This document shows positions 8,856-15,908 of a stretch of 64,000 nucleotides of DNA, piece after piece. Source of the DNA: Mycolicibacterium brisbanense (GTDB lineage: Bacteria > Actinomycetota > Actinomycetes > Mycobacteriales > Mycobacteriaceae). Under the pieces are notes generated by a model. It saw only the letters and a program-made list of their open reading frames with translations. It searched no databases and was not told the origin of the DNA. The stretch covers positions 1 to 64,000 of the forward strand of contig NZ_BCSX01000046.1 of NCBI RefSeq assembly GCF_001570425.1. The letters run 5' to 3'. The translations under genes were made by a program, and so were the position numbers. Numbering within the stretch: position 1 is the stretch's first letter; each line of letters starts with the position of its first letter.

Positions 8856-11018
8856 TCAAGCGCGGTGGCCCACGAGCTTCAGCGCTGCCGCCTCGATGGT
8901 GTCCTCGGAGAGCAGCACCCGCAGCGCGGCGTCACCCAGCGGGATGAAGCTGTCAATGCTGGCCACCCGCGCCACTTTTCCGGAGTACCCGTGCGCGAGC
9001 AGCTCGGCCAGCACGCCTTCGCCGACTCCCCCGGTTTCGCGGGTCTCGTCGACGATGAGCACATGGCCCGTCGCCTCGGCCTCCCGCAGCATGTCGTCGA
9101 CGGGCAGCGGCGCCAGCCAGCGCAGGTCGACCACGCGCACGGTGATGTCATGATCGGCGAGCCGACGGGCCACCCGCAGGCTCATCCACAGGCCGTTGCC
9201 GAAGGTGAGGACCGTGAGGTCGCGGCCGTCGCCGTAGGTGCGGGCGCGCCCGACCGGTACGGCCTCGGTCGGATAGGATGCGAGCCATTCCCCGTCGCCG
9301 TCGGCATACAGATCTTTGGTGTGATACAGCGCGATCGGTTCGAGGTAAAGGCACACCGCGCCTGCCGTTTTCGCCGCCGCCACGCACGTGTGCAGCATGG
9401 CGGCCGCATCGTCGGGGCGGGCAGGGGTCGCGATGACCACCCCGGGGATGTCCCGGATGGCCGCGATCGAATTGTCGTTGTGGAAGTGCCCGCCGAAGCC
9501 CTTCTGGTAGCCGTAGCCCGCGATGCGCACGACCATCGGGTTGCGGTACTGCCGGTCGGAGAAGAACTGCAGGGTGGCACCCTCACCGCGGATCTGGTCG
9601 GCCGCGTTGTGCAGGTAGGCCAGGTACTGGATTTCGGGGATGGGCAGCAGACCCGACACCCCGGCGCCGAGCGCCAGGCCCAGGATGGTCTGTTCGTCGA
9701 GCAGTGTGTCGAACACCCGCGCGGGGCCCGCGCTGCCCTGCAGGCCGCGGGTCACGCCGTAGACGCCCCCCTTGCGCGCGACGTCCTCGCCGAACACCAT
9801 CGCTTCCGGGTATCGGGCCAGCACATCCTTGAGGGCGCGGTTGATCGCCAACGCCAGGGTCAGCCCGTCGGCCGCCGGTCCGGGCGCGACGACCGAGACG
9901 GCCTTGGCTTCGTCGAGAGTGTCGCGCAGCGGCCGCGCCACCGCCGCGGCACTGTCGAGTTGCGGCGATTCGCTGACCTCGCGGGCCAGGTCGATCACCT
10001 CGGCACGCACGGCCTCGTAGCGCTCGATCACCTGCTGCGGACTCAGGACACCGTGTCGGACAAGGAGTTTCGCGGTGGCCAGCACGGGGTCCCGATCGAA
10101 ATCGGCGGTGATCTCGTCGGGTTTGCGGTAGGCAGGCTCGTAGTCGGAACCGGCGTGACCCATCAGCCGCACGGTGCTCAGGTGCAGGAATGCGGGTTTG
10201 CGATGGCTGCGCACCCAGTCCGCCGCGGCCAGCGCGGTGTCGTAGGCATCGGCCAAGTCGCAGCCGTCACCGGCGAAGTACTGCAGACCCTCCCGGCCCG
10301 CGTAGCTGCGGGCCACCCAGCCGCGCGGTGTCTTGGTGCTGATACCGATGCCGTTGTCCTCGCATACGAACAGCAGCGGCATGGGCAGACCTTGGTACGA
10401 GGCATGCAGCGCGGCGTTGATGGCGCCGACTGCGGTCGAGTGGTTCGCCGACGCGTCGCCGAAACTGCACACGGTCACGGCGTCGTCGGGCCAGGCGCAG
10501 GGCACGTCGAGTTTGCGGGCCCGAGCGATCGAAAACGCCACGCCCACCGCGCGCGGCAGATGCGACGCGATGGTGGACGTCTGCGGGATGACGTTGAGGT
10601 CGCGGTGGCCGAACACCTTGTGCCGCCCACCCGATATGGGTTCCTCGGTGGCCGCGACCAGGCCCAACAGCACATCACGCACCGGATCGGACCCGTCCAC
10701 CTGCGCAGCGCGGGCCAGGTAGAAGCCACCGGACCGGTAGTGCAGCAGGGCCGGGTCCGTGGGCCGAAGTGCGGCCGCGACGGCTGCGTTACCTTCGTGC
10801 CCCGACGAACCGATGGTGTAGAAGCCCTTGCCCTGCGACCGTAACCACCGCGCAGCCAGGTCGAGGTGACGGCTCGCGAGTTGGGCGTCGAAGAGCGCCA
10901 ATGCCTTCGGCACGGTCAGCGCCGACGTATCGGGCCACGTCTCGGCGCCGGGCCCGGCCAGCGCCGAGACGGTCGTGGCGAAGTATGAATCGACGGCCTC
11001 TTGTTTGGAACTAGCCAC
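8856..11018 (-). CDS. Fused alpha/beta E1 component of a 2-oxoacid dehydrogenase (TPP), 720 aa
   Basis: The two halves of a branched-chain-type E1 are joined in one chain. The alpha-like part has HYRSGGFYLAR, HRDLNVIPQTS and the thiamine-diphosphate/Mg motif from GDASANHS to FVCEDN. The beta-like part begins around residue 385 (MVFGEDVARKGG) and contains EIQYLAYLHNAADQIRGE, GYGYQKGFGGHFHN and a C-terminal transketolase-like domain (VLIVDETRETGGVGEG). E1 decarboxylates a 2-oxoacid and passes the acyl group to a lipoyl E2. No E2 or E3 gene is in the window, so it must borrow them or work differently. The substrate is unknown. Confidence 0.87.
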   Translation of the reverse strand: MASSKQEAVDSYFATTVSALAGPGAETWPDTSALTVPKALALFDAQLASRHLDLAARWLRSQGKGFYTIGSSGHEGNAAVAAALRPTDPALLHYRSGGFYLARAAQVDGSDPVRDVLLGLVAATEEPISGGRHKVFGHRDLNVIPQTSTIASHLPRAVGVAFSIARARKLDVPCAWPDDAVTVCSFGDASANHSTAVGAINAALHASYQGLPMPLLFVCEDNGIGISTKTPRGWVARSYAGREGLQYFAGDGCDLADAYDTALAAADWVRSHRKPAFLHLSTVRLMGHAGSDYEPAYRKPDEITADFDRDPVLATAKLLVRHGVLSPQQVIERYEAVRAEVIDLAREVSESPQLDSAAAVARPLRDTLDEAKAVSVVAPGPAADGLTLALAINRALKDVLARYPEAMVFGEDVARKGGVYGVTRGLQGSAGPARVFDTLLDEQTILGLALGAGVSGLLPIPEIQYLAYLHNAADQIRGEGATLQFFSDRQYRNPMVVRIAGYGYQKGFGGHFHNDNSIAAIRDIPGVVIATPARPDDAAAMLHTCVAAAKTAGAVCLYLEPIALYHTKDLYADGDGEWLASYPTEAVPVGRARTYGDGRDLTVLTFGNGLWMSLRVARRLADHDITVRVVDLRWLAPLPVDDMLREAEATGHVLIVDETRETGGVGEGVLAELLAHGYSGKVARVASIDSFIPLGDAALRVLLSEDTIEAAALKLVGHRA

Positions 11019-11045
11019 CTGGCCTCCTAGCGCTCGCGGCGGGTC

Positions 11046-12245
11046 TCAGCGGAACGCGCCGACTCCGGTGAGTGCCTGCCCGACGATCAGACTATGCATC
11101 TCGCTGGTGCCCTCGTAGGTCAGTACCGATTCGAGGTTGTTGGCGTGCCGCATGACGGGGTACTCGCCAGTGATGCCGCTGGCCCCGAGGATGGTGCGCG
11201 ACGTTCGGGCGATCTCGATTGCCTCGCGCACGTTGTTGAGCTTGCCGACGCTGACCTGCTCAGGGAGGAGGTCACCGGCGTCCTTGCGGCGGCCCAGGTG
11301 CAGCGCCAGCAGGAAGCCCTTGCCGTATTCGAGCGTCATGTCGGCGAGCTTCTGCTGCGTGAGCTGAAAACCGCCGATCGGGCGGCCGAACTGTTCGCGC
11401 GAGCGGGCGTACCCGAGTGCGGTCTGCAGGCAGTCCCTCGCGGCGCCGAGCGCGCCGAACACGATCCCGAACCGGGCCTCGCCCAGGCACCGCAACGGCG
11501 CGCCGAGACCCGTCGCGCCGGGCAGCCGGGCACTGTCGGGCAGCCGGACACCGTCGAGCACCAGTTCACTGGTCACCGAAGCGCGCAGGGACATCTTGGA
11601 TTTGATGGTGTTGGCGGTGAATCCCGGTGTGTCGGTGGGCACGACGAAACCGCGGATGCCGTCGTCGGTCCGCGCCCACACGACAGCGACGTCGGCCACC
11701 GAGCCGTTGGTGATCCACATCTTGGTCCCGGTGAGGATCCAGTCGTCACCCGAACGCGTCGCCCGCGTCCGCATCCCCGACGGATTCGAGCCATGGTCGG
11801 GTTCGGTCAGGCCGAAGCAGCCGATGCGGTGGCCGGTCGCCATGTCGGGCAGCCACTGCTCTTTCTGGTCGTCGCTGCCGAACGCGTAGATCGCGTACAT
11901 CGCCAAGGATCCCTGCACACTGACCAGTGAGCGGATCCCCGAATCGCCGGCTTCGAGTTCGAGGCAGGCCAGGCCGTAGGCCACGGCCGAGGTGCCCGCG
12001 CAGCCGTAGCCCTTGAGATGCATGCCGAGGAGCCCGAGTTCGCCGAGTTCGACGGCCAGCTCACGGGCGGGCAGGTCGCCATCCTCATACCAGGTGGCGA
12101 TGTGCGGACTGATCCTGCGGTGCACCACGGAACGGACCGTGTCGCGGATCTCACGCTCCTCGGCACTGAGCAGGGCATCGATGCCGATGAGCGCATCGGC
12201 GCTCATCCCGGCCGAAAGGCCTTGGGAGACAGCGGTTTGTGCCAT
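11046..12245 (-). CDS. gcdH: Glutaryl-CoA dehydrogenase (acyl-CoA dehydrogenase family), 399 aa
   Basis: GCDH oxidises and decarboxylates glutaryl-CoA to crotonyl-CoA and CO2 with FAD. The protein follows the GCDH subgroup rather than generic acyl-CoA dehydrogenases: LKGYGCAGTSAVAYGL, DSGIRSLVSVQGSL, GCFGLTEPDHGSNP. Arg105-Ser106 fall where the glutarate-carboxylate-binding Arg of human GCDH lies, and TYEGT supplies the base Glu378. An AAGGAG lies 9 bases before the ATG. It sits 21 bases after the enamidase-like gene in the same operon. This is the strongest clue to the end product of the pathway. Confidence 0.9.
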   Translation of the reverse strand: MAQTAVSQGLSAGMSADALIGIDALLSAEEREIRDTVRSVVHRRISPHIATWYEDGDLPARELAVELGELGLLGMHLKGYGCAGTSAVAYGLACLELEAGDSGIRSLVSVQGSLAMYAIYAFGSDDQKEQWLPDMATGHRIGCFGLTEPDHGSNPSGMRTRATRSGDDWILTGTKMWITNGSVADVAVVWARTDDGIRGFVVPTDTPGFTANTIKSKMSLRASVTSELVLDGVRLPDSARLPGATGLGAPLRCLGEARFGIVFGALGAARDCLQTALGYARSREQFGRPIGGFQLTQQKLADMTLEYGKGFLLALHLGRRKDAGDLLPEQVSVGKLNNVREAIEIARTSRTILGASGITGEYPVMRHANNLESVLTYEGTSEMHSLIVGQALTGVGAFR

Positions 12246-12266
12246 AGGTTTGGACTCCTTAACGGT

Positions 12267-13487
12267 TCAGCAGCATCCGGTGACGCGGGCAGGTGCAGCA
12301 GCCGGTGCCGCCGCTTCGCCGCGCCAGCTGACGGAGCGGCTCGGCGGTGGGGTCTGTTGACTACGGGTGGGCACCAGCGGTACGCCGTCGACGAGCACGG
12401 TCGCGATACCCGGCAGATCGCCGAGTGCGAAGCACTCCAGTGCGTCTCCCGCAGTCGAGCCGGTGACCGGGCCGAGCACCAGCAGGTCGGCGGGCGCCCC
12501 CTCGGCGACGACGCCGGTATCCAGGCCGTGCGCCTTGGCGGTCTGCCCGGTGGCCGCGGCCACGGCCGCCACGGGGTCGACACCGCACACCGACGCGAGG
12601 AAACAGATGTTGCGCAACATGCCCCGCGGTATGACGCCGGTGCCGCCGGGGGTGTCGGTGCCCAGCGTCAGCCGCCCAAGCTCGCCGCGGGCCGACAGTT
12701 GCTCGGCGACCAGCTTGGTGGCCCGGAAGTTCATCGAGCTGCACACCTCGATGTGGGCGGTGGGCACGTCGGCGATGATGGCCACGATGTCCTCGTCGGG
12801 CGGCGGGATGGGGCCGCCCGAGATGTGGCCGACGATGTCGGGGCGCACAGCGGCCACCACGTCGCGGCCTGCGACCCGGCTCGAACCCGACCGCGACACC
12901 CCGCCCGAATGCATCTTGACGGTCATACCGCGTTGGTGCGCCCACTCGACGTAGCGCTGGGCTTCACCGTCGCCCAACCGGTTCCAGTCGTAGAAGATGA
13001 ACTTGAGCTGGTCGATACCTTCGCGGTGGGCCCGGTCGAAGTGTTCTTCGGTCATGCCCGGTACGAGCAGGACGGTTCCCGCGTTGATTTTGACGCCGGA
13101 CGGCCGGGCCCGACCGGTGGTGTGCTTGGACGTGATCGCGATGCTCAGCACGAGTTCAGGTGTGAGCGCTCCGAAATCGAGTCCGGGGATGTGTAATTCG
13201 CCGGCCGACACCATCGAAGTGGTACCGCCGTGCAGGTAGTTGCCGATCCATCCGATCGAATTCTGCGCAGGCGTCCATTCGCCGAATGTCGGGTGCACGT
13301 GACCGTCGACCAGGCCGGGCATCACGGTCAGTCCGCCGGCCGAGAGCACGCGGTCGGCGCGGGGATGGTCGACACCGATACAGGCGATGCGTCCGTCCTC
13401 GATCAGCAGCGTGGTGTCCCGCAGCGGTTTCGTTGTGGCATCGCCGTGCACCAGGAGACCGATGTCCTCCACGAGCAGCGTGGTCAC
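12267..13487 (-). CDS. Enamidase-type amidohydrolase, 406 aa
   Basis: This is an amidohydrolase-superfamily enzyme that, from memory of the family, resembles enamidase of anaerobic nicotinate fermentation. Enamidase hydrolyses 1,4,5,6-tetrahydro-6-oxonicotinate to 2-formylglutarate and ammonia. Visible metal-site candidates are HVH (63, 65), Lys162 (LKFIF), His193 (KMHSGG), His221 (GHISGG) and Asp278 (GTDTP). Enamidase-like blocks include YLHGGTTSMVSAGE, GTGVIPRGMLRNICFLAS and GDLPGIATVLVDG. The GTG start has GGGAGG four bases upstream. An odd Ala/Pro-rich tail of about 20 residues ends in Cys-Cys. It heads an operon with a GntR-type operator 26 bases upstream. Confidence 0.83.
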   Translation of the reverse strand: MTTLLVEDIGLLVHGDATTKPLRDTTLLIEDGRIACIGVDHPRADRVLSAGGLTVMPGLVDGHVHPTFGEWTPAQNSIGWIGNYLHGGTTSMVSAGELHIPGLDFGALTPELVLSIAITSKHTTGRARPSGVKINAGTVLLVPGMTEEHFDRAHREGIDQLKFIFYDWNRLGDGEAQRYVEWAHQRGMTVKMHSGGVSRSGSSRVAGRDVVAAVRPDIVGHISGGPIPPPDEDIVAIIADVPTAHIEVCSSMNFRATKLVAEQLSARGELGRLTLGTDTPGGTGVIPRGMLRNICFLASVCGVDPVAAVAAATGQTAKAHGLDTGVVAEGAPADLLVLGPVTGSTAGDALECFALGDLPGIATVLVDGVPLVPTRSQQTPPPSRSVSWRGEAAAPAAAPARVTGCC

Positions 13488-13512
13488 GCAACCTCCCGAA
13501 TCAGTTTGGATT

Positions 13513-13529
13513 TTGTATACACTATCCGA
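13513..13529. promoter_or_regulatory. Operator copy 1 of the island's GntR regulon
   Basis: The site reads TTGTATA-CAC-TATCCGA, matching the consensus TTGGATA-N3-TATCCAA with few changes. It lies between the FUSC-like gene and the enamidase operon, 26 bases before the enamidase start. On the minus strand GATAGT inside it could serve as a -10. Confidence 0.75.
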
Positions 13530-13553
13530 TAATCGAAGCTGGGTACAGGCCCG

Positions 13554-14537
13554 CTACCGTCGCCGGTAGACCCGAACCAGCGTCGGGATCGCGAAGACCA
13601 CCACCGCGACGATCACCGCACCGGCGAGATTCATCGCGAGTCGGATGCCGCCCTCGTACCAGGGGAACAGTCGGGGGTACTCACTGACGACCAGCAATAC
13701 GGGCGGTCCGGTGATCGCCCACCACGTGTAGTTGACCGGACGCAGAGCCATCGCCAGCATGAAGAGCACGACCGTCGCGCCGACCGTGACCGGCGCGGGT
13801 GCCTGGGCTCCGAGCAACAGCGCAGCGATCACCGCCCCCACCGCGTTGCCCGAAAGCCGTTGCGCCAGCCGCTTTCCGGTCTGCGATCGGGTTGGCTGAA
13901 TGGTCAGCAGCACGCTGGTGACCAGCCAGTGCCCGCCCACCAGGTCGACGGGAAGAAGCGTGACGGCCGACGCCGCGACCCCGACGGCCACACCGACGCG
14001 CAGCGCGTGCTCCATGCTGGGAGCCGCTCGAGGAGCCTCGTGTTCATCAACGCGACGGCGCGCGAAGCCGAACCAGACCGCCCACGCCGCGAACACGACG
14101 GCCGCGCCCAGCGCATAGGGCCACAGCGCGCTGAGGCCACGGGCACCGTTCACATCGATCGCGAGCAGCACCACGGCCAATCCGGCGGTGGCGCCCACCC
14201 GGGCTACCAATGCGCCGAACATGGCCGCGGCGACGGTCACCGCCAGCAGAACCGCGGGGTACGGCGTGCTCAGCACGACGATCACGCCACAGAGCACCAC
14301 GGTCGCGGCCCGCACACCCATCGTCTGTGCCGCCGCACGACATGTGGTGGGCAGCTCGGGCACTGCGGTCAGGACGAACCCGAGTGCCACGGCCGAACCC
14401 GATTCGGCGTGGCCGGCCATGGCCGGGACGAGGAGTATGGCGCCCAGCGCGAGCGCGAGGACCATCCCCATGCCCCACCGGCTGGAGCCAACCGGACGCA
14501 GCAGTTCCGGTGCGCGCAGACGACCGGCCGGCATCAT
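13554..14537 (-). CDS. FUSC-like integral membrane protein, 327 aa
   Basis: This is a polytopic membrane protein with about eight to ten hydrophobic segments. A C-terminal block (GHWLVTSVLLTIQPTR followed by KRLAQRLSGNAVGAVIAALL) resembles the FUSC/aromatic-acid-exporter domain. Only a half-size, membrane-only protein is present; no large cytoplasmic domain is seen. The ATG at 14537 overlaps the iron-sulfur subunit stop (ATGATG with an internal TGA), so it is translated with the hydroxylase. A role in moving the substrate, an intermediate or a toxic acid across the membrane is inferred. Confidence 0.75.
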   Translation of the reverse strand: MMPAGRLRAPELLRPVGSSRWGMGMVLALALGAILLVPAMAGHAESGSAVALGFVLTAVPELPTTCRAAAQTMGVRAATVVLCGVIVVLSTPYPAVLLAVTVAAAMFGALVARVGATAGLAVVLLAIDVNGARGLSALWPYALGAAVVFAAWAVWFGFARRRVDEHEAPRAAPSMEHALRVGVAVGVAASAVTLLPVDLVGGHWLVTSVLLTIQPTRSQTGKRLAQRLSGNAVGAVIAALLLGAQAPAPVTVGATVVLFMLAMALRPVNYTWWAITGPPVLLVVSEYPRLFPWYEGGIRLAMNLAGAVIVAVVVFAIPTLVRVYRRR

Positions 14538-15040
14538 CCCGACTGGTCTGCGGCGTCCAGCACCGCCTGCACGATGCCCTGATATCCGGTGCAGCGACAG
14601 ATGTTGCCCGACAAGGCTTCCCGGACCGAGTCCTCGGTCACTGGCTTCTCGGTGTTCGGGTCGCGCAGCAGTTCCACCGCGGTGACCAGGAATCCGGGCG
14701 TGCAGAAACCGCACTGCAAACCGCCGCGTTCGGAGAACGCCTGCCGTAGCCGCCGGGTCTCCTCGAACTCGTCGAGGCCTTCCACGGTGGTCACCCGCAG
14801 CCCGTCGACCTGCACGGCCAACATGAGGCAGGTGCGCGCGCTGCGGCCGTCGACGAACACCGAGCAGGCGCCGCACACACCGTGTTCGCAGCCGAGATGC
14901 GTGCCGGTCAACCCCAACTCGTCGCGCAGGAAATCGGCCAGCGTCAACCGCGGCGGCACCGTGCGCTGTACGAGCCGCCCGTTGACCACCACTGAGATGG
15001 TCACGCCTGTAGCGGGTTTGACGGTGTCAGTGCTCTGCAT
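14534..15040 (-). CDS. Molybdenum hydroxylase iron-sulfur subunit (CoxS/XdhC-like), 168 aa
   Basis: This small subunit carries two [2Fe-2S] clusters that pass electrons from the Mo centre to FAD. The plant-type cluster site is C-E-H-G-V-C-G-A-C with a fourth Cys in RTCLM; the second site is CGFCTPG plus CRCTGYQGI. The length is typical of the family. The ATG at 15040 lies inside the end of the FAD subunit (14-base overlap), giving the N-terminus MQSTDTVKPATGV. It belongs to the large-medium-small subunit operon. Confidence 0.93.
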   Translation of the reverse strand: MQSTDTVKPATGVTISVVVNGRLVQRTVPPRLTLADFLRDELGLTGTHLGCEHGVCGACSVFVDGRSARTCLMLAVQVDGLRVTTVEGLDEFEETRRLRQAFSERGGLQCGFCTPGFLVTAVELLRDPNTEKPVTEDSVREALSGNICRCTGYQGIVQAVLDAADQSG

Positions 15041-15908
15041 CGGGATTGCCCTCCTGGTTGCCGGCCCGCTCGTGCGCGGCGGCAAGCGATTGGCGCACCG
15101 CGGCCTCACACAGCCTGCGGGCGTATTCGGGATCCTCAGCTGACGGCTCGGTCGCGCGGGCCCAGCGGGCCGCAAGGGCATCCCACATCCGGTCCGACGG
15201 TCGTTCACCGACAACGTCGTCCGCCGTGAACAGCAGTGGCCGGTCGGCGGCGCTGAGCACCGCGCACCGGACCGCCGCGATGCGCCCGTCAGCTCCGACA
15301 TCGAGCACACAGCCGGCTCCCGCGAGTCCGTAATCGCCGTGCTGGTGGGCGTATTCGACGAAACCCCGGCCCTGACCGGCGCGGGTCGCGGGCACCGAGA
15401 TCCAGGTGATGATCTCGTCGGGTTCCAGTGCGTTGGTGTAGAACGACACGAACATGTCCTCGGCCGGGATCTGCCGGCGCCCACGGGATGCGGAATCAAT
15501 GTGAAACGTTGCTCCGAGAACCAATGTCGCGAGCGGCATTTCGGCTGCAGGGTCGGCGTGGGCCACCGATCCGCCGATGGTGCCGCGGTTACGGATGCCG
15601 ACGTGGCCGATGTAGCGTGCGGCGTCGGCGAGCAGCGGGGCCCGCGCGGCGATCAGCGGGTCCACCTCGACGGTGCGGTGAGTGACCAGGGCACCGAGGA
15701 TCAGATCGTCGGTGTCGTCGAAGATCCGGGTGAGCTCCGCAAGCCTGCCGATGTCCACGATGACGCTCGGCCGGGCCAGCCGCAGATTCATCAGCGCCAT
15801 CAGCGACTGTCCACCCGCCATGAGCTTGGCGTCCGGGTGGGTGGCGAGCAGGTCCAGCGCCTCGCCGACCGTGTCGGGGCGAAAGTACTCGAACGCAGCG
15901 GGTTTCAC
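15027..15908 (-). CDS. Molybdenum hydroxylase FAD subunit (CoxM-like), 293 aa
   Basis: This medium subunit binds FAD and hands electrons to an acceptor. The FAD-binding motifs are present: AGGQSLMALMNLRLA at about residues 31-45 and TIGGSVAHADPAAE in the middle, followed by a C-terminal CO-dehydrogenase-type flavoprotein domain. The GTG at 15908 overlaps the large-subunit TGA (GTGA), and the N-terminus VKPAAFEYFRPDTVGEAL fits the family. It is encoded between the large and iron-sulfur subunits. Confidence 0.93.
   Translation of the reverse strand: MKPAAFEYFRPDTVGEALDLLATHPDAKLMAGGQSLMALMNLRLARPSVIVDIGRLAELTRIFDDTDDLILGALVTHRTVEVDPLIAARAPLLADAARYIGHVGIRNRGTIGGSVAHADPAAEMPLATLVLGATFHIDSASRGRRQIPAEDMFVSFYTNALEPDEIITWISVPATRAGQGRGFVEYAHQHGDYGLAGAGCVLDVGADGRIAAVRCAVLSAADRPLLFTADDVVGERPSDRMWDALAARWARATEPSAEDPEYARRLCEAAVRQSLAAAHERAGNQEGNPDAEH

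Noticed and set aside
8664..10844. A 726-codon open frame on the plus strand
   Set aside because: It lies fully antisense to the E1 gene, has Arg/His/Gly-biased composition typical of high-GC shadow frames, and shows no family motif.
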